From NCBI GenBank assembly GCA_963205265.1, contig CAUJJI010000171.1, positions 1 through 54,583 of the forward strand: a stretch of DNA of 54,583 nt. The letters run 5' to 3'. How positions within the stretch are numbered: the stretch's first letter is position 1; each line of letters opens with the position of its first letter. The notes beneath the pieces were generated by a model that saw only the letters and a list, made by a program, of their open reading frames with translations, had not been told where the DNA came from and did no database searches. Shown piece by piece: positions 1 to 8,523 of this stretch. The position numbers and the translations under genes were made by a program. Origin of the DNA: Pseudomonadota bacterium. Lineage in GTDB: Bacteria > Pseudomonadota > Alphaproteobacteria > Sphingomonadales > Sphingomonadaceae.

Positions 1-186
1 CCACCAGGATGCGAGGAACCTCAAACGTCAGGCGGTCATGGGCGAGCCCGACCCGCCAACGCTTCGCACCTCAGGGTTCAAACCGCCAAGCCTGTCGTGC
101 CAGGCAAACCGAGGCGCCGGCTTTTCCGTGCGTTGGTTTCCTTCCCGGCGTAAGCCCGCATTCGCCAGCGGGGGTGAAGCTGTGTC
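1..186 (+). repeat. Dispersed repeat A, copy 1
   Basis: This stretch is repeated almost base for base at 28342-28530, in the same orientation. It contains a stable hairpin at 31-57 (outer arms GGCGG/CCGCC, inner arms GGGC/GCCC) that is identical in both copies. The repeat starts at the first base of the window and may extend further left. No gene is visible in 1-381: the rest is repeat B. Confidence 0.85.
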
Positions 187-368
187 CAGCTCCTCCCCGG
201 CACGGGGAGGGGGACCGCGACGCGCAGCGGCGTGGTGGAGGGGCACCTGCCTCGTCTCCGAACATCGGTGGGACAGGGGCGCGACCCGCAATCGTTCGGA
301 AAACCCGCACCTGCCCCTCCACCACCGCCTGCGGCGGCGGTCCCCCTCCCCCACAGGGGGAGGAACTC
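187..368. repeat. Composite palindromic repeat B, copy 1
   Basis: The element is bounded by inverted ends (CAGCTCCTCCCC at the left, GGGGAGGAACT at the right). Each half contains a small GC hairpin, and a roughly 70-bp centre lies between them. The same element, centre included, occurs in opposite orientation at 17926-18107. It lies just past the stop codon of the TorF-type gene and could act as its transcript end. Confidence 0.8.
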
Positions 369-381
369 GACCTGCCGCCTA

Positions 382-1122
382 TCAGAATGCGTGGCTCAGC
401 GAGACGAAGCCCCGGGCCTTGCCGCTTGGCGAATAGACGGGATAGCTGGTGCCGGCGACGCCCAGCGACAGGAACAGGCGGCCGATCGGCCGGCTGGCCT
501 GGAGCCGCCAGTCGTAATGATCGCGCAGGCCCTTGCGGCCGGTGTCGTGCGGCGTCAGTGCCAGCCCGGCGTGGCCGTCGATGCTCCATTTCTCGACAGA
601 CAGCAGCCTGGCGTTGACTTCGCCATAATAGCTGGTGCGCCCGCTGCGGTGGTAATCGGGCGAGACGTAGATGCGCGCCTTCATCGCGCCGTGGCTGATT
701 CCGCCATAGGCTTCGAAGAAGTCGCGGCGCACGTCGCCGTCGAACACGGTGTCGTAGCGGCGGTGGATCAGGCCGACTTCGAACGAGGTCCGGTCGCGGC
801 GCAAGGCATATCCCGCATATTGGACCAGGGAACTCAGCCGCGGTTCGTGGTCGCCGGCAGCGACGCTGGCACCGGCGCCGGCGAAGAGGCCTTCGGTGCT
901 GTCGAGGCTGAGAGCGAGCGACAGCGCGGGATCGCCGCGGCTGATCGTCTCGCCGCGGAACATCTCGTTCGAGGACAGCGACAGGGTGCCGGCCAGCTGC
1001 GCCCAGGCCGGGCTGGCGAAGCACGAGGCCCCGCCCAGCGCAGCGATCAGGCCGACGACGGAAAGACGCGCCGCGCCGGCGGCGGGGGCATTATCTCGCC
1101 TTCCTGCAGGACGCCGAGTCAA
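382..1122 (-). CDS. TorF-family putative outer-membrane porin
   Basis: This is a predicted secreted beta-strand protein of about 246 residues. The N-terminus has a hydrophobic segment ending in a signal-peptidase-like site (SPAWAQ). After it come alternating strands with many Tyr, Arg and Gly residues and a terminal aromatic (SLSHAF), as in outer-membrane barrels. The motif SSNEMFRGETIS near the start of the mature part is typical of TorF/TIGR02001-type proteins. The start is uncertain: no ATG lies in frame before the signal peptide, and a TTG at 1122, 31 bp inside the preceding protease gene, gives a normal signal peptide. It is the last gene of the sigma/anti-sigma/protease operon, so it is probably co-regulated with them. 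The substrate is unknown. Confidence 0.65.
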   Translation of the reverse strand: MTRRPAGRRDNAPAAGAARLSVVGLIAALGGASCFASPAWAQLAGTLSLSSNEMFRGETISRGDPALSLALSLDSTEGLFAGAGASVAAGDHEPRLSSLVQYAGYALRRDRTSFEVGLIHRRYDTVFDGDVRRDFFEAYGGISHGAMKARIYVSPDYHRSGRTSYYGEVNARLLSVEKWSIDGHAGLALTPHDTGRKGLRDHYDWRLQASRPIGRLFLSLGVAGTSYPVYSPSGKARGFVSLSHAF

Positions 1123-2341
1123 GCCGCGAGAGTCGCGCAACTGCGGCGCAGGCATCGATGGTCCCGCTCGGCCCGAGCCAGGAGCTGACGAGAGGATGCG
1201 CGCCGCCACGGCCCGCCAGCTGGCGCAGCAGGGCGGCAAGCCCGCTGACATGGGCGGCGGCGAAGGAGCTGCCGCTGACGATATTCCATTTCCCCTCCGG
1301 TTCCGTGGTCGGAACGTCGCGACCCGGGGCAATGTATACGTCGTAGCCGCGCGCTGACAAGCGCTCGTCCGCCACCGGGATCACCCCCGGGACGAAGGCC
1401 GGGAAGCTGGCCGAGGGGCGTGCTTCGTCGACCGCGGCGACCACGGTGATCCCCTTCTTGAGAGCAAGCGTCACCAGCGTTTGCAGCAGGCGGTCGGCCG
1501 GCCCGGTCAGGCTGAGGTTGATCACGTCGACCCGGTTCTCGAGCGCGTGAGTCAGCGCCTTGGCGAGGCTGAGGCTGTTGCAGACGGTGGTGCCGCCCAG
1601 CGGGCGTTCCCAGCAGGCACGCAGCCCGAGGATCTGGGCGTCGGGCGCGATGCCGGCGATGCCCATGCTGTTGTTCGGCTTGGCGGCGATGATCCCGGCG
1701 ACGCCGGTGCCGTGGCGCTCGGCCACGCCGCGCTGCTGGTCGATGAAGTCGGAAGCCTTGATCTGCCCGGCGAGGTCGGGATGCGACGTGTCGATCCGGC
1801 TGTCGACGATGGCGATCCGGACGCCCTTGCCGGTGGCATAGCGGTGCAGGCTGGCAAGCCGCCAGCGCGAGGCGACCGGCTGGGCGGCGAAGAGGCGGTC
1901 GTTGTAGCCGACGGGCGGCGGCGCGGCCGACTGCATCTTGAACTCGTTGAGCGGCTGCGACCAGGCCACGCCGGGCAGGGCCGAAAGTTCGGCCGATACC
2001 TGATCGAGCGGTCGGTCGTCGTTCACCTGGAGGATGACGCAATCGACGCCCACCAGCTGCATCGGCCAGCTTTCGAGCAGAGTCAGGTTGTGCTCGCGCG
2101 CGATCTTGCGGGCGAAGCGCAGCCGCGCCTGCTCGCCCATGGCGTCGCCGTAGGGCCCGCCGTAGTCGCCGCCGGCGCGATAGTGCTCGGCGCCGAGATG
2201 GAGCATGAGCATGACGCGCCGTTCGCCGGCAGGAGCCTCGGCCCTGGCGGCGTCGTTCGCCGTCACCGCCGCGCTCGCCGCCACCGGCAGGCCGGCAAGC
2301 AAGGCCAGCAGGGCGCCGGCCACGATGCCCAGCGCCTTCAT
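1091..2341 (-). CDS. Secreted S8 (subtilisin-like) serine protease
   Basis: The 416-aa protein has a Sec signal peptide (residues 1-25) and a propeptide-like region (about 40-135). The S8 domain then shows all three catalytic residues: Asp180 in IAIVDSRIDTSHPDL, His210 in RHGTGVAGIIAA, and Ser359 in SGSSFAAAHVSG. The propeptide region ends in a stretch (LPGVAWSQPLNEFK) that resembles subtilase inhibitor/propeptide folds. The ATG overlaps the anti-sigma stop by 4 bp (ATGA), so the two are translationally coupled. It should act in the periplasm or outside the cell. Placement next to an anti-sigma factor suggests that it either cleaves the anti-sigma ectodomain or is an effector of the regulon. 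Its natural substrate cannot be read from the sequence. Confidence 0.9.
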   Translation of the reverse strand: MKALGIVAGALLALLAGLPVAASAAVTANDAARAEAPAGERRVMLMLHLGAEHYRAGGDYGGPYGDAMGEQARLRFARKIAREHNLTLLESWPMQLVGVDCVILQVNDDRPLDQVSAELSALPGVAWSQPLNEFKMQSAAPPPVGYNDRLFAAQPVASRWRLASLHRYATGKGVRIAIVDSRIDTSHPDLAGQIKASDFIDQQRGVAERHGTGVAGIIAAKPNNSMGIAGIAPDAQILGLRACWERPLGGTTVCNSLSLAKALTHALENRVDVINLSLTGPADRLLQTLVTLALKKGITVVAAVDEARPSASFPAFVPGVIPVADERLSARGYDVYIAPGRDVPTTEPEGKWNIVSGSSFAAAHVSGLAALLRQLAGRGGAHPLVSSWLGPSGTIDACAAVARLSRLDSASCRKAR

Positions 2342-3009
2342 CGCCGGTCGCCGCCGATGGGCTCGGCCATGACCACGCTGGCGTTCTCCTCGAGCGTGCG
2401 GAGCACGGCGTCCTGGCGCCCTGGGGCAATGGCCAGCTTGAAGGCGCCGGTCTCGGTCGGGGCGCCGACGATCCGCGCGCCCGCCGCCGCGACGATGCGC
2501 TGCGCCTGGAGCGGCGAGGTGCCGGGCTCGAACAGGACGAGGGCATTGACTGCCGATGCCGCAGCGTCGCCGGCCGCGGGCGCGTCGCTCAACGCGCGGT
2601 AGGTCGCGTCCGGCCCGTCGGCCGGCCTGGTGCCCCAGACGGCCAGCGCGACGCCGATGCCGCCGACGAGCAGCAGCTGCGCCGCGATCCGCCCGAAGCC
2701 GTGCCGCCCAGTCCGGCCTGGCAGCACCGGCGCCGGCGCGGACGCCTGGCGGGCGAGCCGGGCATCGGCGAGGCTGACGACCTTGTCGTCGGCGCGGGCC
2801 TCGGCGAGGCCGAGCCGCTCGAGCAGCGCCTGCGGCACCGTGTCCTCTTCGGGGATGGCGCTGCGGACGAGACCGTCGATGCGCCGCATGCGCGCCGCCC
2901 GCTGCGCGAAGTCCTCGTCGCTTTCGGCCAGGCTGTCCATGCGCGCCGTTCCTTCCTTGTCCAACATGCCGTCAAGCCAGGCGGAAATCTGCTGATCCGT
3001 CGGTTTCAT
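2338..3009 (-). CDS. Anti-sigma factor with periplasmic propeptide-like domain
   Basis: The 223-aa protein has three parts. The cytoplasmic N-terminus (1-105) begins with the anti-sigma-like pattern QQISAWLDGMLD. One membrane helix follows at about 106-126. The periplasmic C-terminus (about 154-218) reads FEPGTSPLQAQRI...GAFKLAI...VVMAEPIGG. That C-terminal domain has the strand-helix-strand pattern of subtilisin propeptide/I9-type domains, which is unusual for an anti-sigma factor. The gene overlaps the sigma gene (ATGA at 3006-3009) and the protease gene, as expected for a sigma/anti-sigma pair made together. It probably sequesters the ECF sigma at the membrane. The anti-sigma role rests mainly on context; the propeptide resemblance is by eye. 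Confidence 0.75.
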   Translation of the reverse strand: MKPTDQQISAWLDGMLDKEGTARMDSLAESDEDFAQRAARMRRIDGLVRSAIPEEDTVPQALLERLGLAEARADDKVVSLADARLARQASAPAPVLPGRTGRHGFGRIAAQLLLVGGIGVALAVWGTRPADGPDATYRALSDAPAAGDAAASAVNALVLFEPGTSPLQAQRIVAAAGARIVGAPTETGAFKLAIAPGRQDAVLRTLEENASVVMAEPIGGDRR

Positions 3010-3545
3010 GCCGCTACCATCCTTTCCGGCCCTCGCCTGACATAGGTTTCGATGAACTGGCGGGCGCGGGACAGGCGGCTCATCACCGTGCCGATCGGAA
3101 TGGCCAGGAGATCGGCCGTCTCGCGATAGCTTTGTCCGTCCAGCACCACGCTCGTCATCACCATCCTCAATTCCGGCGGCATCTCCGCGAGTGCCGCCTC
3201 TACCGCCGCCAGTTCCGAGCGGAACTCCATCCGCTCCAGCTCGTCCGGCGAAGGAAGCTCGTAGGCTTCCTCGATGTCCACCGATATGCCCCGCACCTTT
3301 TCGCGGCGCAGCTGGTCGATGTACAGGTTGCTCGCCAGCTTGAGCATCCAGTTCTCGAGGCTCGTGCCCGGCTGCCATTGGTCGATGCGGGACAGCGCCC
3401 GCTCCACCGCAGCCTGCAGCAGATCGTCGGCCACGTCGCTCCTGCCGCCGGCAAGACCGCGGCAGAACCGCCGCAATCTCGGCACGAAAGCCACAATGCG
3501 CCCGCGCAGATCCTCGTTACCGGCATTGGTTACGACAGCGGTCAT
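3006..3545 (-). CDS. ECF-type RNA polymerase sigma factor
   Basis: The 179-aa protein has only region 2 (about 20-90, with DVADDLLQAAVERAL and NWMLKLASNLYIDQLRR) and region 4 (about 115-170, with YRETADLLAIPIGTVMSRLSRAR), the layout of ECF sigma factors. The ATG at 3545 has a GGAGG ribosome site 4 bp upstream. A candidate autoregulatory promoter, GGAATAA-N14-CGTTG, lies at 3562-3587, leaving a leader of only about 10 nt. It heads the operon sigma, anti-sigma, S8 protease, porin. Matching promoters in front of the peptide-export and maturase operons suggest that those are its targets. The inducing signal is unknown. Confidence 0.92.
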   Translation of the reverse strand: MTAVVTNAGNEDLRGRIVAFVPRLRRFCRGLAGGRSDVADDLLQAAVERALSRIDQWQPGTSLENWMLKLASNLYIDQLRREKVRGISVDIEEAYELPSPDELERMEFRSELAAVEAALAEMPPELRMVMTSVVLDGQSYRETADLLAIPIGTVMSRLSRARQFIETYVRRGPERMVAA

Positions 3546-3561
3546 CGATCCTCCATGGCTT

Positions 3562-3587
3562 CAACGGCTCGTCGCGGAATTTATTCC
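3562..3587 (-). promoter_or_regulatory. Candidate ECF promoter of the sigma operon
   Basis: On the minus strand, GGAATAA (3587-3581), a 14-bp spacer and CGTTG (3566-3562) match the ECF layout (GGAA-type -35, CGTT-type -10, 16-17 bp between GGAAT and CGTT). The -35 box sits in the inverted repeat CGGAATTTATTCCG (3575-3588). It lies just upstream of the sigma gene and resembles the promoters at 9699-9725 and 9752-9778. Confidence 0.6.
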
Positions 3588-3635
3588 GTCCACCCCTGAA
3601 ATTTTCCGTCATGGCTGCTCGAGCGGCCTCTGGTC

Positions 3636-3661
3636 GGAATATTCCGCCGGCACAAGCGTTG
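3636..3661 (+). promoter_or_regulatory. Candidate rightward ECF-like promoter, antisense
   Basis: On the plus strand, GGAATAT (3636-3642), 14 bp and CGTTG (3657-3661) resemble the other ECF sites. The -35 is part of the perfect palindrome CGGAATATTCCG (3635-3646). No plus-strand gene follows; a transcript would run antisense into the ABC exporter gene ending at 3686. Confidence 0.3.
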
Positions 3662-3685
3662 AAACAGACGTCGGCCCTGGCTGCG

Positions 3686-5827
3686 TCAGGGGTGGGCGAT
3701 GACGACCAGCGTCTCGGCGCGCTGCAAGGCGGTGCGCAGGCACAGGTCCATCGTCGCCGGATCGAGCGACGAGAAGCTTTCGTCGAGGATCGTCACTTGC
3801 GCCCGCTGCAGCAGCGCGCGGGCGAGGAAGATGCGGCTGCGCTCGCCGTGCGACAGCTGCCAGCCGGTCTCGCCGACGCGCTGGTGGATGCCGCCGGGCA
3901 TGCGGCGCAGCAGCTCGCCCAGGCCCAGTTCCTCGCAGAGCTGCTCGGCTTCGGCCAGGTCGGCGTCCGAGGGCGGCCACTGGCGGCCCATCAGCAGGTT
4001 GAAGGCGAGCGTGCCCGACAGGATGTGATTGTCGTGGAACTGCGGCGCGGCCGTGACGTGGCGATGCCAGGCGTCGCCGATCGTCGGCCGGTCGAGCCCG
4101 TTGAGCAGCAGCAGCCCGCCGTCGGCCTGGCGCAGCCCGGTCAGCAGTCCGGCCAGCGTCGACTTGCCGCCGCCCGACGGACCTTCGACGAGGATGCGGT
4201 CGCCGCGGTCGATCGCCAGCGACACGCCGTCGAGCACCGGCGCGTGCTTGTCGCCATGGGCATAGCGCAGGCCGCGCGCTTCGACGACCGGGCCGCTACC
4301 GGCCACGCCCTGGGGCAGCGCCCCGGCGAGGCCGGCGCGGTCCCTGCGGCTGCCGGCGCGGAAGATCTCGCGGACCTGCCCCCAGGCGAAGCCCGCGCGC
4401 GACAGGCTGGCGAGCCCGCCGCCGATGCCGCCGAGCGCCCGCTGCGCCAGCATCATGCCGCCCAGGCTGATCGCCAGGGCCGCGGCGCCGGGCGTGGGCG
4501 CATGCGCGAGCGCCGGACCCAGCGCCAGCAGGGCGGCGACGCTCCAGGCCAGGGCAATGCCGCTGCCGAAGCGCAGGCCGCTGCCGTCCATCGTCCGCGA
4601 CGCCGCCAGGTAGCCGGCCAGCTGCTCGTCCTCCGCCGCATCGCGCCGCTGCGGCCGCTCCTGCGCCAGGCGGGTGCGATGGCCGACCATCGCCTCGACC
4701 AGGTAATGGGTCATGCGCATCCGGCGCCCGGTCCATTCGGTGATCCGCTTCTGGTAGTTGAGGCCGAGGCCGAGAGTCAGCAGGGCAAAGCCCGCCAGCA
4801 GCGCGCAATGCAGGCCGGGCGCGGCGCCGAGCTGCAGGACCCAGGCGGCGAAGGCCAGCTCGATCAGGCCGACCAGCACCGCGAAGCCGCCGCCCAGCGC
4901 CAGCCCCTCGAGCGCCTGCGATTCCATGACCCGGCCGATCAGCAGGCCGACGCCCTGCCGCTTGACGAGGTCGGGCGGCAGGGCCAGCGCACCGGCCAGC
5001 AGCCGCGACTTGATGAGCCGCCCGGTCTCGAACGAGAACACCGCCTCGCTCCAGCCCGCCAGCAGCCGGCAAGGCAGCATGGTGAAAGCCAGCAGCGCCC
5101 AGGCGGCGAGCCATCCCCAGTCGAGCCTGCCCGCCAGGGTGGCCCCGCCGATCAGGCTCCAGCCCCACAGCTCCGCGCCGTAGAGCAGGACGAACAGGCC
5201 GACGATCTGCGCCAGCCGCAGCGGCAGGCCGGCATGGCGGAACTGGCGCAGGAAGTCGGCGCCGGCCGGCAGGCGAAGCATGGTGAGGCCGGTGATCGCT
5301 TCGCTGCCGATGCGCTCGCGGATCATCGCCGCCGCCACTCGCTCGCGCCGGCTCGGGCGGATCCCCGCGGCGTCCAGGACGCGGTCGACTTCGGGCCGGA
5401 GGTCGTCAACGAAAGGCGCGGTCAGCAGCTGCTCGACCATGGCCGCGGCGGCGCGGACTCGCCCGCCGTCGCGGCGCAGGAACAGCGGCTCGCCCCGGCG
5501 GCTGCCGTCCAGCGCGAGGAAGCCGGGGTTCCCGCCGCGCGGCAGCGCGACGATCGCCGGCCCGCCGTGGCCGAGGAAGCCCGCGAGGTCGCGCACCTCG
5601 GCATCGACGGACACCGCCTCGAAGCCCATGCGCCCGCCGGCCCAGGTCACCCAGTCGTCCGTGCCCGCGGCATCGGCGCGCCACCAGTCGAGCGGCAGGC
5701 TCTCGTCGCCGGGATCGCAGGCCAGGCCGTGCGCCCCGGCAAGCGCGGCCAGCGCCTCGGGCAGGGCCGCCAGCGGCCACCAGGCGGCATCGAGAAACCG
5801 GGCGGGAGATGGCCGCGGGGGGGTCAT
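3686..5827 (-). CDS. ABC exporter, permease-ATPase without active peptidase
   Basis: The 713-aa protein fuses three parts. The soluble N-terminal domain is about 190 residues. About six membrane segments span roughly 215-480. The C-terminal ATPase has Walker A GPSGGGKST (549-557), signature LSHGE (about 658), Walker B VTILDE (Asp682) and H-loop His712. It stops one residue after the H-loop His, a very short C-terminus. The N-terminal domain looks like a degenerate C39 peptidase, because it lacks the Gln...Cys motif. Its start overlaps the neighbouring C39 exporter by 4 bp. The pair plus HlyD matches the layout of NHLP-type peptide exporters (one ABC protein with C39, one without, one HlyD). 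The two ABC proteins probably form a heterodimer. Confidence 0.85.
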   Translation of the reverse strand: MTPPRPSPARFLDAAWWPLAALPEALAALAGAHGLACDPGDESLPLDWWRADAAGTDDWVTWAGGRMGFEAVSVDAEVRDLAGFLGHGGPAIVALPRGGNPGFLALDGSRRGEPLFLRRDGGRVRAAAAMVEQLLTAPFVDDLRPEVDRVLDAAGIRPSRRERVAAAMIRERIGSEAITGLTMLRLPAGADFLRQFRHAGLPLRLAQIVGLFVLLYGAELWGWSLIGGATLAGRLDWGWLAAWALLAFTMLPCRLLAGWSEAVFSFETGRLIKSRLLAGALALPPDLVKRQGVGLLIGRVMESQALEGLALGGGFAVLVGLIELAFAAWVLQLGAAPGLHCALLAGFALLTLGLGLNYQKRITEWTGRRMRMTHYLVEAMVGHRTRLAQERPQRRDAAEDEQLAGYLAASRTMDGSGLRFGSGIALAWSVAALLALGPALAHAPTPGAAALAISLGGMMLAQRALGGIGGGLASLSRAGFAWGQVREIFRAGSRRDRAGLAGALPQGVAGSGPVVEARGLRYAHGDKHAPVLDGVSLAIDRGDRILVEGPSGGGKSTLAGLLTGLRQADGGLLLLNGLDRPTIGDAWHRHVTAAPQFHDNHILSGTLAFNLLMGRQWPPSDADLAEAEQLCEELGLGELLRRMPGGIHQRVGETGWQLSHGERSRIFLARALLQRAQVTILDESFSSLDPATMDLCLRTALQRAETLVVIAHP

Positions 5828-8523
5828 GCTGCCATCTCCTCGACCCGGCCCCCGGCCACGCGCCAGCGGCGCCAGTCGGAAGCCTGCCACATCTGCGACG
5901 TCACCTGCATCTCGGCATCGAGCAGCGCGCGGTAGCGGCCGTCGCGCCGCGCCAGCGCCTTGGGCGCGCCGTCCTCGACCAGGCGCCCGTCCTCGATCAC
6001 CAGCACGCGGGGAAACTCCAGCGTCTCGACGATGTCGTGCGTGACGCAGAGCAGCGTCGTATCCTTCCACCAGCCGCGAGCGGCGGCCATCAGCTCGCGG
6101 CGCTGCCGGCGGTCGAGCCCGCGGAACGGCTCGTCGAGCAGCGCGAGGCGCGCCGAGGGCGCGAGCAGCGCCCGGCCGAGCCGGACGCGCTGCCCCTCGC
6201 CGCCCGACAGCAGGCCGCCGCTTTCGCCCAGCGGCGTCTGCAGCCCCTCGGGCAGCCGGCTGGAGATGCCCATCAGCCCCGAAGCCTCGATCAGCGCGCG
6301 CACGCGCGACAGGTCGTGGTCGTCGACTGCATAGGTCAGGTTCTCGAGCAGCGAGCGGTTCCACAGCTGCACCTGCGGGTCGACCCAGGCGGTCTCCATG
6401 CGCAGGGCGACCAGCGCCGCGCCGGAAAGTGCCGCTCCGTCCACCAGCAGGCTTCCCTGCTCGAGCCGGTGCCAGCCCAGCAGCAGGCCGAGCAGCGAGG
6501 ATTTTCCCGCGCCCGAGCGGCCGACGACGGCGACGTGCTCGCCCGGCTCGATCGCCAGGTCGAGGTCGCGCAGGATCTCGTGGCCGCCGGCGACGAGCCG
6601 GCCCGCCGCGATCGAGATGCGCGCCGGGCCGCGCTTGCCGCCCGCCGTTGCCCGCAAGTGGCCGTTCTCCTCGTCGGGGGCGGTCAGGGGTTCCATCTGG
6701 CGCAGCAGCGCGTTGCGCATCGCCGGATAGGCGTGGGCGATGCCGGTCAGGCGCTCCGCCGCGCCGGGCAGGCGCAGCGTCCAGAAGACCAGCAGCAGGT
6801 CGGTGCCGAGCACCGTGCCCTGGCTGGCGAAATGGCCGGCGAGCAGTGCCGCGCACAGGCCGGTGGTGAGCGCCATCTGCAGCCCTTCCGCGGCCAGGGC
6901 CCAGCGCGCGAGGCCGCGGGCGGCGCGAGTCCATTCGACCAGCAGGCTTTCGTGCTGGCGGGCGATCGCCCGCTCGGCCCGGTGCGCGCGGATCGGCGCG
7001 AGGCCGAGCAGCGCGTCGAGATAGAAGCCGTGCAATGCGCCGCCATGGTTGCGCAGCCGCAGGTCGCGCTCGTTGAGCAAGGGCTGGACCACGGCGGGGA
7101 CCAGCGCCGCGACGACGACGACCGCCGCCGCCCAGCCCAGGCTGGCGGGGGCGACGAGCAGGATGGCGACCAGCGTCAGCACCAGCTCGCAAATCGCCTG
7201 CTGGGCCTGCACCGCCAGCGCCGGAAGGCCGCGGACCAGCTGGATATTGTGGCTGCGGTCGGCAAGGTCGGTGATCGGCCGGCTCTGGAAATAGCGGTCC
7301 TTGAGCCGCGGCAGCTTGGCGAAGATGGCCCGTCGCAGGCGGACTTCCAGCCGCCGTCCCTGGCCCACGGCCGAAGCGAGCAGGCCGAAGCCGAGCAGCC
7401 CCGCAACCAGCGTCAGCGCGACGATCGCGAGCAGCGCGGCGATGCGCTGCGACGGCAGCGCCAGCTGCTGCGTCACTTCCAGCAGGCCGCGGAAGACCAT
7501 GGCCTGGGCGAGCAGGGCCAGCGCCTGGGCAATGACGGCACCGGCGAGGAGCGCGGGCCGGAAAGCGCCGTCCTCGCGCAGCATCGTCCAGAACTGGCGC
7601 AGCGGCCCCGGCGCGGCCTCGACCAGCGCGGCGGCGAGTTCGGGCGGGATGTCGGCCTTCGGCTCCGGCGGCGCGCCGTCGTCGCGTCCGGCAGTCTTGA
7701 GCATCACCCCGCCGCGGATACGCAGCATCAGCCGCTGCGGCTCGCCTTCGGCGAGGTAGGGCTTGGCCGACCAGTAGTCGGGCGGGATGATCGCGAAGAT
7801 GTCGTGCCCGCTCGAGACGGTGTCGCGGAACAGCGCCGCGGTCACCCGCACGGCCTCGGTGCCCCGGGCGATGCCGCCGGCGCAGGACAGCGAGGTGCAG
7901 AGCCTGACCGCGGCGTCGAGCGCGCCGAAGCTGAACCAGCCGGGATCGGCCGCGGCTTCGGCGACCAGGCCGTCGGCCTCGTCGCCGCCGAAGCCGAGCG
8001 CGAGCAGGCGCCGCCGCATCGGCCCGAGGAAATCCTCGCTGTCGCACCAGGACCGCCAGTCGCGTTCGTCGACGCCCTGCTCGTGGGTGAAGATCTCCTG
8101 CTCGAAGCGGCGCAGCGAGATCCAGCGGCGGCCGACGGCCGGGTCCATGATCTGCAGCCAGTTGCCGTGCCGCGACCAGACGACGACGAAATGGGTGGCG
8201 TGGTCGGCATGGCGGACGACGACCAGCGCCGGGAAGGCCCGCTCGGGATCGAGGCAGATGAAGTCGCGCGGGACCAGGACCTGTTCGGCATCGAGGCCGA
8301 GCTGGAGCGCGACGCTTTCGATCGTATCGATCGAGGTCCCGTCGACGCTGGTCTGGCAGGCTTCGCGCAGCCGGCCGTAGCTGGCGGACAGGCCGTGCCC
8401 TTCGAGCAGGCACTTGAGCGCCGCCGGCCCGCAGTCCATCGACGAGGTCTGGACGACTTCGGGCGCCAGCAGCCTGCGGTCGCCGGCCGCGATTCCCGCC
8501 ATGCGCCGCAGGGGCCTGCTCAT
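5824..8523 (-). CDS. C39 peptidase-containing peptide ABC exporter
   Basis: The 899-aa protein begins with a C39 peptidase domain (about 15-145): Gln25 and Cys31 in VVQTSSMDCGPAALKCLLEG, His111 in HATHFVVVW, Asp127 in IMDPA. Enzymes of this family cut leader peptides after Gly-Gly/Gly-Ala-like sites during export. A linker of about 170 residues precedes the membrane domain (about 325-620). The ATPase has Walker A GRSGAGKSS (668-676), signature LSGGEGQ (772), Walker B Asp797 and His829. The ATG at 8523 overlaps the HlyD stop by 4 bp. The likely cargo is the 43-aa peptide encoded at 11692-11823. The long linker is larger than usual for this family. Confidence 0.9.
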   Translation of the reverse strand: MSRPLRRMAGIAAGDRRLLAPEVVQTSSMDCGPAALKCLLEGHGLSASYGRLREACQTSVDGTSIDTIESVALQLGLDAEQVLVPRDFICLDPERAFPALVVVRHADHATHFVVVWSRHGNWLQIMDPAVGRRWISLRRFEQEIFTHEQGVDERDWRSWCDSEDFLGPMRRRLLALGFGGDEADGLVAEAAADPGWFSFGALDAAVRLCTSLSCAGGIARGTEAVRVTAALFRDTVSSGHDIFAIIPPDYWSAKPYLAEGEPQRLMLRIRGGVMLKTAGRDDGAPPEPKADIPPELAAALVEAAPGPLRQFWTMLREDGAFRPALLAGAVIAQALALLAQAMVFRGLLEVTQQLALPSQRIAALLAIVALTLVAGLLGFGLLASAVGQGRRLEVRLRRAIFAKLPRLKDRYFQSRPITDLADRSHNIQLVRGLPALAVQAQQAICELVLTLVAILLVAPASLGWAAAVVVVAALVPAVVQPLLNERDLRLRNHGGALHGFYLDALLGLAPIRAHRAERAIARQHESLLVEWTRAARGLARWALAAEGLQMALTTGLCAALLAGHFASQGTVLGTDLLLVFWTLRLPGAAERLTGIAHAYPAMRNALLRQMEPLTAPDEENGHLRATAGGKRGPARISIAAGRLVAGGHEILRDLDLAIEPGEHVAVVGRSGAGKSSLLGLLLGWHRLEQGSLLVDGAALSGAALVALRMETAWVDPQVQLWNRSLLENLTYAVDDHDLSRVRALIEASGLMGISSRLPEGLQTPLGESGGLLSGGEGQRVRLGRALLAPSARLALLDEPFRGLDRRQRRELMAAARGWWKDTTLLCVTHDIVETLEFPRVLVIEDGRLVEDGAPKALARRDGRYRALLDAEMQVTSQMWQASDWRRWRVAGGRVEEMAA

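Noticed and set aside
3611..5935. Long open frame on the plus strand, opposite the ABC exporter
   Set aside because: High-GC genes leave long open antisense frames. The minus-strand protein has complete ABC motifs; the plus-strand one has low-complexity Gln/Arg/Ala text and no domain.
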